Shown here: one piece after another, positions 27,804 through 36,917 of the stretch
How the letters are laid out: every line of letters starts with the position of its first letter
Numbering within the stretch: position 1 is the first letter of the stretch
Origin: Thiomonas sp. FB-Cd
GTDB lineage: Bacteria > Pseudomonadota > Gammaproteobacteria > Burkholderiales > Burkholderiaceae_C
Reading direction: 5' to 3'
DNA length: 64,000 nucleotides
NCBI RefSeq assembly: GCF_000733775.1
Contig: NZ_JPOE01000005.1
Span: forward strand, 1,426,001 to 1,490,000
Made by a program: the position numbers and the translations under genes
Notes under the pieces: model-generated
The model's database searches: none
The model's input: the letters and a program-made list of their open reading frames with translations, nothing else
Told to the model about the DNA's origin: nothing

Positions 27804-28703
27804 CTAGTGTGTGCCGCCTGGGCTCGCTTTCGCGGCCAGCTTGGCGCCTAAAGAAGACGCTGCGGCCACCTCCCCACCGGCGGACCCAGGCGACACGTCC
27901 GTTTGGAAGAACTCCTCCACCACCGCCGCGCCTTCCTCCTCGCCATCCTCGAAAGCGCCATTGGCCAGACCTGCTGCCGCTGCCTTGTCCAATGCCTCCT
28001 GATCCCAGCCCGCCTCACATCGCTCCTGCAACGCCTGCCGCGCTTGGAGTAGCGCATCCTCCAGCGTCATCCCGTCGCGCACAACCAGATCCACGAAGTA
28101 CACCGCTGATCTGTGGCTTTGCGTCGTGCTCTTGGCGCGCAGCTTCAAGGTCAACGGCAAACACGGCAGCGCGTCTCCTGCCAGTGCCTGGTAGTACGCC
28201 AACCGGGCTGACAGCGTGCGAATGCTGTTGTACCCCGTGGTGCGAAAGATGAAACTCCCAAGATCATCGTCCTGCCCCTCGATCTGCACATTCAGCCGTC
28301 CATACGGTTTACAGCCATTGACTTCTCCAAACGCACAGTCCTGCGGCGTGGGGCATGGCAGGGTGGTCAACCCGTCAGGCGTGCGCCGCTTGCACGTGCG
28401 CCCATCGCCCGAGCACACGGGCCGCCCATTGACCCGGTTGAACGCTGTGTACTCCGCCCGGAAACTCAGGTGTGGATCGGCAAACAGCACCCTCACCGGA
28501 ATCGCCCGCAGCTTCGTGTCCGCTGCACTCTTGCGTAACACCGCATCGAGCGGATGATTGACCCAGCCTTCACGTTGTTGCACAAGGCTGGTCACGGTAA
28601 AGGCATCGTCCTTCTCCGGCAGTCGCTTGCCGTTCTTTTCCACCACCTTGCCAATCGAAATCCGCCCCAGCACTGGGGGCGTGATCGCCAGTCCTTCAAT
28701 CAT
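27804..28703 (-). CDS. Gp3/recombination-directionality-factor-like protein
   Basis: 299 residues from ATG 28703. The pattern fits the Gp3-like family known from phage phiC31: VLGRISIG and LPEKDDAFTVTS near the start, a Cys-rich centre with CSGDGRTCKR, LPCPTPQDCAFG and NGCKPYGRLNV, then LGSFIFRTTGYNSIRTLSA. Similar ICE proteins are often labelled hydrolase or metal-binding protein. An acidic, Gly/Ala-rich tail follows residue 235. Ends 11 nt before the YqaJ stop region and belongs to the same minus-strand cluster. In phiC31 Gp3 steers a serine integrase; here the integrase is a tyrosine enzyme, so its task must differ. Confidence 0.65.
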   Translation of the reverse strand: MIEGLAITPPVLGRISIGKVVEKNGKRLPEKDDAFTVTSLVQQREGWVNHPLDAVLRKSAADTKLRAIPVRVLFADPHLSFRAEYTAFNRVNGRPVCSGDGRTCKRRTPDGLTTLPCPTPQDCAFGEVNGCKPYGRLNVQIEGQDDDLGSFIFRTTGYNSIRTLSARLAYYQALAGDALPCLPLTLKLRAKSTTQSHRSAVYFVDLVVRDGMTLEDALLQARQALQERCEAGWDQEALDKAAAAGLANGAFEDGEEEGAAVVEEFFQTDVSPGSAGGEVAAASSLGAKLAAKASPGGTH

Positions 28704-28714
28704 GATTTTCTCCG

Positions 28715-29701
28715 TCAAAGTAAAACGAACCGACGCGAACCCGGTCGGTGCTTCGGGTACCGCGACAAGAGTTCCGGCTGGGCGTTGAGCAAGGCCACCG
28801 TATCCAGCGTGACGCTGTCCTTGGCCTTCTTCCAACTCACGGCACCCACGTCGAACTCCGCCTTGGTCGCTTCGCCCATGGCCTGCTGCAGGGTGTGCTT
28901 GCACTGACTCTCCTGCACGTCGAGCTGCTCCAGCTTGGCCCGTACTGCCAGCCAGTCCTCGAACACCCCATTGAGCGCAGTGTCACCCCGTAGATCGACC
29001 GTGGTTCCCGCATCCGCAGGAAACAAAACCGATAGCGCTAATCCAGCCGACTCAGAGCCATCAGCAGGCGGAGGTGTGTCCGACTCCACGTAGCGCCAGA
29101 ACCGTGTTTCCAGTTCCATGAGGTTGGCGATGAGCGCCTCGTCACGGTGAATGCGATGCACCTGCAAATCCTGACCTCCCAGAAGCACAGCCACATCGGC
29201 TGCCAGTTTCCCCGTCACGGCCAGTTGGTGTTGCACCTGAATTTGCACATACTCCGGCACGCCGTCTTTCCACAACCTCGAGCCATGAATGCCAGCGGTC
29301 TTGCATTCCAGGACGGAGACCTCCGTGCTTCCCAGCACTTCCCGGTCGATGTTGGCCAGCATCCAGGGCAGGGTGGGATGCTGCAGTACCGCGTTGATGC
29401 GCCGCACCCTGTGTCCGGTGCGCTTGACATAGTGCGCAGCCACAATCGGCTCCAGTAGCGTTCCCCAATACATCGGCGAGCTCTCATCCTCAAAGGCCAC
29501 TTTGGGTAAACCGACATCCCGGCCGGTTTTGATGAGCCAGAGTTCGAGCGCGCTTTGATAGGGGTTCAAACCGACCGCCGCAGCGGCATCGCTGCTGCCG
29601 ATCCCCTTTTTGCGGACATCGAGCCAGTCGTCCCGGCTCAGTTCCTTGGTCGACACCAGGCGCAAGGCCGGGCGCGTGACACTGCGTTGTTGCACAGGCA
29701 T
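28715..29701 (-). CDS. YqaJ-type viral recombinase/exonuclease
   Basis: 328 residues from ATG 29701 (GGAGG 8 nt upstream). Lambda-exonuclease-like fold: GIGSSDAAAAVGLNPY near residue 30, EDESSPMYWGTLLEP, catalytic LECKTAG (E-x-K) near 130, and VQIQVQHQLAVTG. Resects double-stranded DNA for annealing-type recombination. Its partner may be the adjacent DUF932 or Gp3-like protein; no RecT/Bet annealing protein is present. The gap to the upstream DUF932 gene is 71 nt. Confidence 0.9.
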   Translation of the reverse strand: MPVQQRSVTRPALRLVSTKELSRDDWLDVRKKGIGSSDAAAAVGLNPYQSALELWLIKTGRDVGLPKVAFEDESSPMYWGTLLEPIVAAHYVKRTGHRVRRINAVLQHPTLPWMLANIDREVLGSTEVSVLECKTAGIHGSRLWKDGVPEYVQIQVQHQLAVTGKLAADVAVLLGGQDLQVHRIHRDEALIANLMELETRFWRYVESDTPPPADGSESAGLALSVLFPADAGTTVDLRGDTALNGVFEDWLAVRAKLEQLDVQESQCKHTLQQAMGEATKAEFDVGAVSWKKAKDSVTLDTVALLNAQPELLSRYPKHRPGSRRFVLL

Positions 29702-29772
29702 GATGGATTCCTCCAAAGACAAAGAGAGCCCGGTCGGCGCACGCTGCCGGGACATTGAGAACACACATGGCT

Positions 29773-30708
29773 TCACGCCACGAGCTTGACGGCTTCGTTC
29801 CAGGCGGCCTGCTTGAGCTGGGCACCCGGGCCGAACCAGGCCGAGTCCAGCCGGTGATCAACACTGCGGGCGCGTTTGCCGTGATCGACATAGCCAGTCA
29901 CCGCATTGACCAGTCCCCACGCAGTGCCTTTGGCAGACGACAGATCGGCGCCTTGACCGGCGCGGTATGCCTCCAGCAAAGCCTTGAGCGCTTTGTCCGT
30001 GGACGGCACCACACCTGATGCGCCCAACACCCGGTTCACGAAAGCCTCGGCTTGGCTGTCTGTCACCTTGCGCTCGGCCAGCGCCTTCATGCGGATGAGG
30101 AAGCCGTCCCAGGAGGACACGGCAATGCCCAGTTGACGCTTGACCGCATCGGCATCGAACGCCGTGCGGTGTGACACCTTGACTGCACCGTCGTTGTCGC
30201 CCAGGGCAATGTGCAGGGTGTTGCCGCACACAACACGAACTGAGGTGAACTGCGCCGTGGTCGCCAGCGTGCCATCACAGGCCGTGGCCAGAAGCAGGTA
30301 ACCGTTCACCCGGTCGTTGCCTTTGAGCAGAGCGGACTGTCCGGTCTTGGCTAGCGCCCAGAACTTCCGGCCGCCTTTGAGAACGCCTGCAGTTTCCAGC
30401 GCAAAGCCGGAAACCTCAGTGAGATCCCGGTAGAACTCCAGAATCTCGCGCGGCTGCACCACCTGGAAGCGCGAACTGACGACCGCCAAGGGCGCATGCG
30501 AATCCGAGCGATGCAGCACGAGCTGCTCCGGGAAGCTGTGCAAGGTGGCCGAGCCGTTGAAAAAGCGCACAGGTGACGCTTCGATCTGCCAGTCCATCCC
30601 AGCAGCGTGTTGCCAGACGTCGATGGGCTGATGCGGGGTGAGCCTGTTGCCCAGGCCGTGCCACGGTTCGGCGCCGACGTAGGCCATATGGTGAATTTCG
30701 TGAGCCAT
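29773..30708 (-). CDS. DUF932 (phage/plasmid-like TIGR03299) protein
   Basis: 311 residues. Begins MAHEIHHMAYVGAEPWHGLG, the hallmark of this phage, plasmid and ICE family; function is not established, though its constant company with YqaJ-type nucleases suggests DNA recombination or single-strand handling. Middle part VVQPREILEFYRDLTEVSGF and RVVCGNTLHIALG are conserved. Good ribosome site (GGAGATTCACC) before the ATG. Second gene of the minus-strand module 31146-27142. Confidence 0.88.
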   Translation of the reverse strand: MAHEIHHMAYVGAEPWHGLGNRLTPHQPIDVWQHAAGMDWQIEASPVRFFNGSATLHSFPEQLVLHRSDSHAPLAVVSSRFQVVQPREILEFYRDLTEVSGFALETAGVLKGGRKFWALAKTGQSALLKGNDRVNGYLLLATACDGTLATTAQFTSVRVVCGNTLHIALGDNDGAVKVSHRTAFDADAVKRQLGIAVSSWDGFLIRMKALAERKVTDSQAEAFVNRVLGASGVVPSTDKALKALLEAYRAGQGADLSSAKGTAWGLVNAVTGYVDHGKRARSVDHRLDSAWFGPGAQLKQAAWNEAVKLVA

Positions 30709-30810
30709 GGTGAATCTCCAGAAAGAAAAATGCCCCGCCGCTCACGTTGAGCAGGCGGGGCAGGGGGATGACAGAAATCAAAAAGGATGCAAGGCCAGCA
30801 AGCCGCTGGA

Positions 30811-31146
30811 TCAAGGCGTGAACGCGTGGCCGCAGTTCTGACAGGCGTGTGTGCCCAGGTAGCGTTGATCGACGACTTCGCCGACCTTGCTGCCTGCAGC
30901 GCACCCGGCTGCGCCACCGAACAGACCGCCGAGCACCGCACCGGCAAGCGAGCCGAGCGCAATGCCGACCGGGCCACCGACGGCACCCACCAGCGCACCG
31001 GCTTCGGCGCCAGACAGCGCACCCGACGCGCCGAGGGCAGCGCCTGCGACGCCACCGGCAACACAGCCTGTGCGTTGACCGATGGCGCGACGCTCGACGT
31101 TAGGGGAATGACAGACAGGGCAAAACTGATCAAAAGGTTGAGGCAT
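30811..31146 (-). CDS. zinc-ribbon/glycine-zipper protein
   Basis: 111 residues from ATG 31146. An N-terminal FCPVCHSPN and a C-terminal HACQNCGHAF form two CxxC pairs that can meet as one zinc ribbon. Between them lies a long Gly/Ala-rich stretch with GxxxG spacing (VGAVGGPVGIALGSLAGAVLGG), able to insert in a membrane. Leads the recombination module and is commonly found beside DUF932 in ICEs. Role unknown. Confidence 0.7.
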   Translation of the reverse strand: MPQPFDQFCPVCHSPNVERRAIGQRTGCVAGGVAGAALGASGALSGAEAGALVGAVGGPVGIALGSLAGAVLGGLFGGAAGCAAGSKVGEVVDQRYLGTHACQNCGHAFTP

Positions 31147-31833
31147 GAGAGTCTCCGAGTTGAGCAAAGAAACCGATTTCTCGGGAGCGCCTTGGGATTG
31201 CATTCGCCAAGGGGTCTCTACTTAATGATGTGTGATTAAAAATTATTCAGATCGAGTTTTCTCTTCAAAGTAATGCGCAAAGATGTGATTTTTAAACGGC
31301 ATTGATGATTATCTTATGGAACTAACTCGATTTTAATGTTGCTTGCCAAGGACGCTTGAAATAAAGGGTGAGATGGGGGCGAGGCAATAGGTTTGAAGGC
31401 TTATTCTAATGTCTGATATTCAGGATTACTTATATGTAAGATCAATAAGATCAAATCCGGCCTCTGTTTCTGTGGTGTTGATTCAAGAAAGATGACGATG
31501 ATCTGCTTGGCGTTAGGACGGGCAAGCTTTCAGAGTTGCCATTCCATCTCCCGTCTGCACTCCAGATAACGTAATACATCAAGATTACGAGCCAATTCGC
31601 TTCTATCAAAAGATCGAAGCGTGCCCATGCGCAAGTGGAATTCAATCAGGAAGAATAGGTCAACGGCCGAGTTGGACTTTCTTCATCAAGTCAGATCGCA
31701 AGGATGATTGAAAAATTCGCAGAAATTTTTCAATCGATCCAGCGCAGCGATTTTTTTATTTCTAACAGACGCAGCCTGAGGATGTTCTCACGATTGAGCA
31801 CATCGACTGCTGTCATGATGTAAAGGATGCTCG
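31147..31833. other. AT-rich intergenic region with a perfect inverted repeat
   Basis: 687 nt between two divergent gene sets (the recombination module and the replication module). No convincing gene. It is AT-rich and contains the 12-bp inverted repeat GATTGAAAAATT / AATTTTTCAATC (31706-31735, 6-nt loop), about 100 nt before the Gp2-like gene. As the spacer before a putative replication initiator it is the best candidate for the island's origin or main operator. Confidence 0.5.
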
Positions 31834-33066
31834 ATGCAAACGCTTGGTATTACGCAATCAACGCAGGTTGAGAACGATGCTCTACAAAAGGAGAACGCTG
31901 ATTCTCCAGGGTTCAGAGCAAAATTGTTTTTATTGGAAGAGGACATCGAACGCCATGCGGCGAATTTACCGCGGGCTCTCTACGATTTTCCGCAGACGAT
32001 CCATGAGCGCGCTGTGCTGTCTCAAGTGGTCGATGGTGTGCTGGAAGATTTAGAGACTGCGGGTGCAGACTCAGTTTCGAGGACGTCGATCTGGAATGCT
32101 GCCCGTCAGCTCACGAATGTGCGCAAGATGGTCGAGCTCTTATCCGGAACTGAAGGCGATCTGTTTCGCGTCGATCAAGACACCTGGGGGTTTGTCATTC
32201 GATCCTATCGACCCTTGGCAAATCGGTTGCGGTTTCTGCTCTCCACCACGGATCCGCGCGTTGCGCAGATTTTTCCGTTCTGTGAACTCGAACCCCATGT
32301 CGAAGTGTTCCTGGGATGCTTCCGGGATTTACTTGGAGAGCCAGTCATTGATCAGTATTCGAAATTTGAACATGCTCAAGAGATCGTCATCAAGTTGAAT
32401 CAAGGTGTGAAGTTTCTAAGAGAACGGGTCCGGTCGGAGGAGTTTTACCGAAAAATTGATGCGCTTCGCCGTAGTTTGCAGAAGAATTCAAAGAGCTTAC
32501 TGGATTATATCGACGCGCTTTTTGCTGTTTATTCGAAATTGTTGGTTATCCGCTTGGATTTGACCTACAAAAATGCAGGGAAAATAGCGAGTACCGAGGT
32601 GGCACACCAGGAGGTACTGCAGGCGATCGTCGATCGTGAGGCGCTTTTTCGCAAACTCGAAGGGCTACCGATCTGCAAATCGCTCGTGGGGTTTGCTTGG
32701 AAGCTCGAGTACGGCTTGCATCGCGGTCCGCATTTTCACGTCATGCTCTTTTTCGACGGGCAAAAGTCCCGCCAGGACGGGTCGCTCGCCAAAGCGGCAG
32801 GGCAACTCTGGCAGGTGGTGACGCAGGGGAGGGGAGACTTTTTCAGCTGCAACGCGCACAAGGCGCGCTACGGCACGGCACTGGGGATCGGCATGGTCGA
32901 ACATGATGACTTGCCCAAGCGCGCGAGGTTGCAGGTGGCGGCGCGCTATCTGGTAGACGTCGACTTTGTCCGCCGACTGGTGCTGCGTGGAGCGTATCGC
33001 ACCCTGGGGCGTGGCGTAATGCCGAATGTGGGTGACAACAAGCTTGGACGGCCGCGTGCAGGTTGA
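31834..33066 (+). CDS. YfjJ/YagK-type inovirus Gp2-like protein (putative replication initiator)
   Basis: 410 residues. The C-terminal half matches the inovirus Gp2 family: VIRLDLTYKN near 247, then GFAWKLEYGLHRGPHFHVMLFFDG near 285-308. This holds an HUH motif (H300, H302) as in rolling-circle initiators, and RGDFFSCNAHKARYG supplies tyrosines. The N-terminal ~180 residues are not recognised. In E. coli CP4-57 and CP4-6 the related YfjJ/YagK sit beside YfjI and AlpA, as here. Probable role: replication or excision of the island. Function of the family is not proven. Confidence 0.75.
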   Translation: MQTLGITQSTQVENDALQKENADSPGFRAKLFLLEEDIERHAANLPRALYDFPQTIHERAVLSQVVDGVLEDLETAGADSVSRTSIWNAARQLTNVRKMVELLSGTEGDLFRVDQDTWGFVIRSYRPLANRLRFLLSTTDPRVAQIFPFCELEPHVEVFLGCFRDLLGEPVIDQYSKFEHAQEIVIKLNQGVKFLRERVRSEEFYRKIDALRRSLQKNSKSLLDYIDALFAVYSKLLVIRLDLTYKNAGKIASTEVAHQEVLQAIVDREALFRKLEGLPICKSLVGFAWKLEYGLHRGPHFHVMLFFDGQKSRQDGSLAKAAGQLWQVVTQGRGDFFSCNAHKARYGTALGIGMVEHDDLPKRARLQVAARYLVDVDFVRRLVLRGAYRTLGRGVMPNVGDNKLGRPRAG

Positions 33067-33460
33067 TCACCATGCCACGGCAAGGGAGGTGCCCGCGTGC
33101 GATGGTTCGTGTGCTTCCTCAAGGAGACGTCGCAAGTTGAACTATCGCATTGCGCTGCGCACTGGACTCTTGGACCGGCTTTGACCGTGTGCGCCCGTTC
33201 AGAATGTCCCCTTCATGGTTGTGCCAAGTGCGTTGTACGGATCGCATCGTGAAGTCGCTCGACGGTACGCGAGCAGGCTGCCGCTCTAGCCGGTTGAAGA
33301 TCGGGCAGGTGCGTTCTTCTCTCCACAGCCAAGCCCAACTTTGCAACAGGCTCCCGGTCGCGCAGCCGTCGCGCCGAGCACTTTGTGGGTGCGTTTTATG
33401 AGAAATCCAACAGAGCGTGGATGGGGTGATGTTTATTTACAACATTAACTCATCTGCTTA
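33067..33460. other. gap between the two Gp2-like genes
   Basis: 394 nt. Short overlapping frames only; none looks like a protein. It may carry the promoter of the second Gp2-like gene. Composition drops from GC-rich on the left to AT-rich on the right. Confidence 0.4.
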
Positions 33461-34852
33461 TTGTGCGCGGTTGATCGTCTTTGTTCGATTACAAAATGCG
33501 ACCAAAGTGACTGCGAAAAATTGCGCTTCACAGGCCATGCATCGGGTGGAAAAATCGATGATGTCGATGCAACAGGGAGGGCAAAACGGGCTTGGAGTCC
33601 GCGTAGGGAGTACTGGATTGGAAATTACGGAACGGAGAAGGAAACTTGGCGCGAATATTCCGCGCTAGGTGTCGCGAAATGGGTCGATGTAATTCGACTG
33701 AACTGCTCCGTGACGAGAAAGGAATCGAGGGATTTAAATTTTACTGGAGAGATGGTTAATTTGACGCATGAAATAACGGATGGCGATATTCTTGTCGCGC
33801 GTGCGCTGCATTATGAAAGGGAGGGCGAAGCACTTGTCATTGACCACGAATTCAACATCGCTACGAGTTTAGTGTCCATCAAGTCAAAACTGACTGAACT
33901 GGTTGCATCTGCAGAACCGGCGTGCGTGCATTCATTCGATCGTGCAGGGCAGGGGTTTTACCGAATTACATCTGCCGGAAAAGTCTTTTTGTATTGCATC
34001 AGGTTAATTTCAAACAACTTAATTAATAGCAATGGTAGGGCCTATGCGCCAATTTTTAACGTGACGATGACTTTCATTGATGAATTAAGGCCACTAAATG
34101 CCTATCGTGATGGCCAATGCACGCTCGAATACGGCCTGAATTTGAGCCGTGTTTTTGAGGAGTTTAAAAAAATATGTAGATCGAAAAAATATTGCGACGA
34201 CCGAAAAATATATTACAGAAGTGTGCAGGCCAACATTAAAAGTGTGGGAGAGTATGTTAATTCCTTAATTTTTAAATACAAGGATTTTGATGTTATCAGG
34301 ATCGATTTATATTACAAAAAGTCTGCTTACGAATCCTGCAAGAATGAAAAATCAAATATCTTGGCTCGATTGATTAAAGATCGCTCGCTTTTGGTCAGTC
34401 GAATGCGACGCCACAAAATCTTCAAGGGCTTGCTCGGGTGGGTTATGAAACTGGACTTTTCCAATTGTGATGTTTATTGCGTTAGAGCAGTATTTTTCTT
34501 CCATTCAAATAACGAACTCAGCAGGGACGAGATTTTAAATAGCATCGGTAATTATTGGACGATCGGAGTTACAGGCGGTGATGGTGATTTTCTCTCTCGG
34601 CATAATATGCCGATTCCGCACAGACGGTTTAAAGCGATTCTAGAATTTCCGGTTCAGTCTGTGGCGGAAGACGATCAGGGGAGCATCGATCGATGTTTGG
34701 TGGGGATCAATTCACTATTTCGTGGTGATTATTACGCGAAGATAAAAAACGGCAATGGGAATCGCATTTTTTTGCGTGGAGATATGCCCAATTCGGCGAC
34801 AAAAGAATCCAAGCAGCGAGATTTTTTCTTGAATTCGAATGTGATGGAGTAG
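33461..34852 (+). CDS. degenerate Gp2-like paralogue lacking the HUH histidines
   Basis: Up to 463 residues from a TTG; the true start is uncertain and could be further in. Strongly AT-rich. An ungapped match links it to the upstream gene: GWVMKLDFSNCDVYCVRAVFFFHSN aligns with GFAWKLEYGLHRGPHFHVMLFFDGQ, putting Cys340 and Arg342 where the first protein has its two catalytic His. Also shares VIRIDLYYKKSAYES and a final GDMPNS motif (GVMPNV in the first). Probably a non-catalytic partner, regulator or decayed copy. Its stop is 4 nt before the DUF3987 gene, implying cotranscription. Confidence 0.7.
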   Translation: MCAVDRLCSITKCDQSDCEKLRFTGHASGGKIDDVDATGRAKRAWSPRREYWIGNYGTEKETWREYSALGVAKWVDVIRLNCSVTRKESRDLNFTGEMVNLTHEITDGDILVARALHYEREGEALVIDHEFNIATSLVSIKSKLTELVASAEPACVHSFDRAGQGFYRITSAGKVFLYCIRLISNNLINSNGRAYAPIFNVTMTFIDELRPLNAYRDGQCTLEYGLNLSRVFEEFKKICRSKKYCDDRKIYYRSVQANIKSVGEYVNSLIFKYKDFDVIRIDLYYKKSAYESCKNEKSNILARLIKDRSLLVSRMRRHKIFKGLLGWVMKLDFSNCDVYCVRAVFFFHSNNELSRDEILNSIGNYWTIGVTGGDGDFLSRHNMPIPHRRFKAILEFPVQSVAEDDQGSIDRCLVGINSLFRGDYYAKIKNGNGNRIFLRGDMPNSATKESKQRDFFLNSNVME

Positions 34853-34856
34853 CAAG

Positions 34857-36350
34857 ATGATGATCACAGATTTTGCCCTGCAACGCAGTCCGGCGACGTT
34901 CCCCCTGACCGATATGCCCGACCTCATCCGCCATGCTATTCAAGCCTTGGCCGATGCTGAGCAAGTGGCCGTCGAGGCTGCAGCTACGGTTGTGCTCGGC
35001 ATAAATGCGGCCGTTGCGCAAGCGGTTGGCGATGTGGTTTCGCCCGTTGGTCGAGACATCCCCTTGGGCCAGTTCACGATCGTGATCTACCCCTCGGGCC
35101 AAAGCAAGACGCCTCTGATCAACGCGTTCCTGGAACCGTTGCGTGCTCTGCAGAACGAGTTTGCCCACGATGGGGATATGCGACGCAAGAAGCACGCTGC
35201 TGCGCTCGACGTCCACCGGGAAAAGGCGGAGTACCTCAGACAAGAGCTGCGGCGCGCGCTAAATGAGAAACGCTCTGCCGCTGTTATTGAACTGCAAATC
35301 GAGGAATTGGCCGTCCGACAACCGATGCCACCGAAGGTGCCCACTTGGATCCTTGAGGATGTCACCCTTCCATCGTTGCAAAAACATTTGGCAACTGCAT
35401 GTCCGTTTGCGTTATGCGCGAGTGAGGAGGGCTATAGGGTGCTGGACGAGTTGGTCGGGCGGCAACCCACGCAGGTCGCCGCAGCTTGGGGCGGACTCCC
35501 ACCACAATCCTTGCGCATGGAGCGCTCGTATTCAGGGAGGGATCCCATTCGGCTGTCAATTTTGGCCATGGTCCAGGGACAACAGTTTGGCAAATTTCTT
35601 CAGCGCAGAGGGGACGACGTTTTCGGTTCGGGTGTCATGTCGCGCTTTTTCGTCTGCGAGCCCATGCCAACCGCCGGGTATCGCGACTGGAATACGGCAA
35701 GGCAGGTTTCGCGCGAGCCCATCAATGCATTGGTCGAGCGGTTGTTGACGTTGGCGCGACGTGCGGGCAATCGGCTCGTCGCGGGAGAACCACTTCGAGA
35801 TCGGCTCAAGCTATCGGACCAAGCTAAATTGGTGTGGCGTCAATGTTCTCTTGATTACGAACAATGGATCGGCCCCGGTCGTTGGCTCGCTGCACTACCA
35901 GCGTTTGGTTCGAAGTGCGCAGAACACGTCCTCCGGGTGGCGGGTGCGATAGCCGTAGTCGAGTCGGATGATCGGATCGTCAGGGAGCAGCACATGCTCG
36001 CCGCATCCAAAGTGGTCTTCTTCTTCGCGCAAGAGGCCCTGCGCTTGTTCGGACCACAACCGCAGGTGCCCCTTCAAGTCCAATGGGCGTCCGAGCTAGA
36101 AAATTTTTTGTGGAGTCGCATGCAGTTGATGGGCGGTGTACCTCAGCCCATTGCTGCGAACGATATTCTGAGAAATGGGCCAAAAAACCTCAGACGACGT
36201 GAAAATCTGGATGCGGCCACGTCAGTCCTGCAACAGCAAGGCAGGATCATTGTCGCTCCGCGGCCGCATGGCAGTTATGCCGTACAGTTCTACGATCCAG
36301 CGGCTTTCATGCCCGCCGCAGTGATGCCAATGGCACGGTTCCCGGCGTGA
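34857..36350 (+). CDS. YfjI-like DUF3987 protein (primase/helicase-associated)
   Basis: 497 residues. Family features: FTIVIYPSGQSKTPLINAFLEPL (a Walker-A-like loop, with SGQSKTP), WILEDVTLPSLQKHLA, a coiled helical region of charged residues (about 115-150), and SILAMVQGQQFGKFLQRRG followed by GSGVMSRFFVCEP. DUF3987 proteins such as E. coli YfjI belong to phage-satellite replication modules and are related to virulence-associated helicases. Starts 4 nt after the second Gp2-like gene; with the Gp2-like and AlpA-like genes it forms a CP4-57-like core. Confidence 0.8.
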   Translation: MMITDFALQRSPATFPLTDMPDLIRHAIQALADAEQVAVEAAATVVLGINAAVAQAVGDVVSPVGRDIPLGQFTIVIYPSGQSKTPLINAFLEPLRALQNEFAHDGDMRRKKHAAALDVHREKAEYLRQELRRALNEKRSAAVIELQIEELAVRQPMPPKVPTWILEDVTLPSLQKHLATACPFALCASEEGYRVLDELVGRQPTQVAAAWGGLPPQSLRMERSYSGRDPIRLSILAMVQGQQFGKFLQRRGDDVFGSGVMSRFFVCEPMPTAGYRDWNTARQVSREPINALVERLLTLARRAGNRLVAGEPLRDRLKLSDQAKLVWRQCSLDYEQWIGPGRWLAALPAFGSKCAEHVLRVAGAIAVVESDDRIVREQHMLAASKVVFFFAQEALRLFGPQPQVPLQVQWASELENFLWSRMQLMGGVPQPIAANDILRNGPKNLRRRENLDAATSVLQQQGRIIVAPRPHGSYAVQFYDPAAFMPAAVMPMARFPA

Positions 36351-36917
36351 TGAGCGGGTTGATGACTTTGCGGATGGCGCTGGTGTGACGGGGCGGGTAG
36401 AAACGCAGTGCGCGGTCGAGAAAGTGTGCGGCCGAATCTGTTGCGCCGATGCAGCCGATTCCATCGTGGCAGTGCCCGCAGCAATACCGCGTGCTAGTGC
36501 TTGACCTGTGCCGAGGCATTGAGGATAAAATAAAACTAAGCAGAGAGTCATCTGCGCGTCTGGGCACCAGCATCTTACGGCTGGACAGGTCGCCGCACGC
36601 CGTGCTAAATATGCAGCCTCGCCGAACGCTGCTGCCCTCTTTGGGCTTAGATTATGGGTACACCCACCACCGGGTCACCCCTTCATATTCCGGCAGTTCC
36701 GCCACCCAACACGGACTTGCTGAGCCACACGAAGCCGTGTGGCGACATAAGCTGCGGTGCCGTAGCGGGCGCACGGGAGTGCTGCTGGCCTAATTGGCTC
36801 GTGCAGTCAGTGGCATTGCTCCGACGCAAATTCAAAATATACCGATTTATTATTCAGCCGTTTGACGGCCATGCGGGCTGCGCCCGAGCGAGTCGTGCCA
36901 ACGATAAAGGGCGCGAA
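36351..36917. promoter_or_regulatory. intergenic region upstream of the AlpA-like gene
   Basis: 567 nt without a convincing gene. A perfect 8-bp inverted repeat GCCACACG / CGTGTGGC with a 4-nt loop lies at 36724-36743 and may be an operator or a short terminator stem. The 80 nt before the AlpA-like start are AT-rich (CAAAATATACCGATTTATTATT), as expected for a promoter. Confidence 0.4.
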
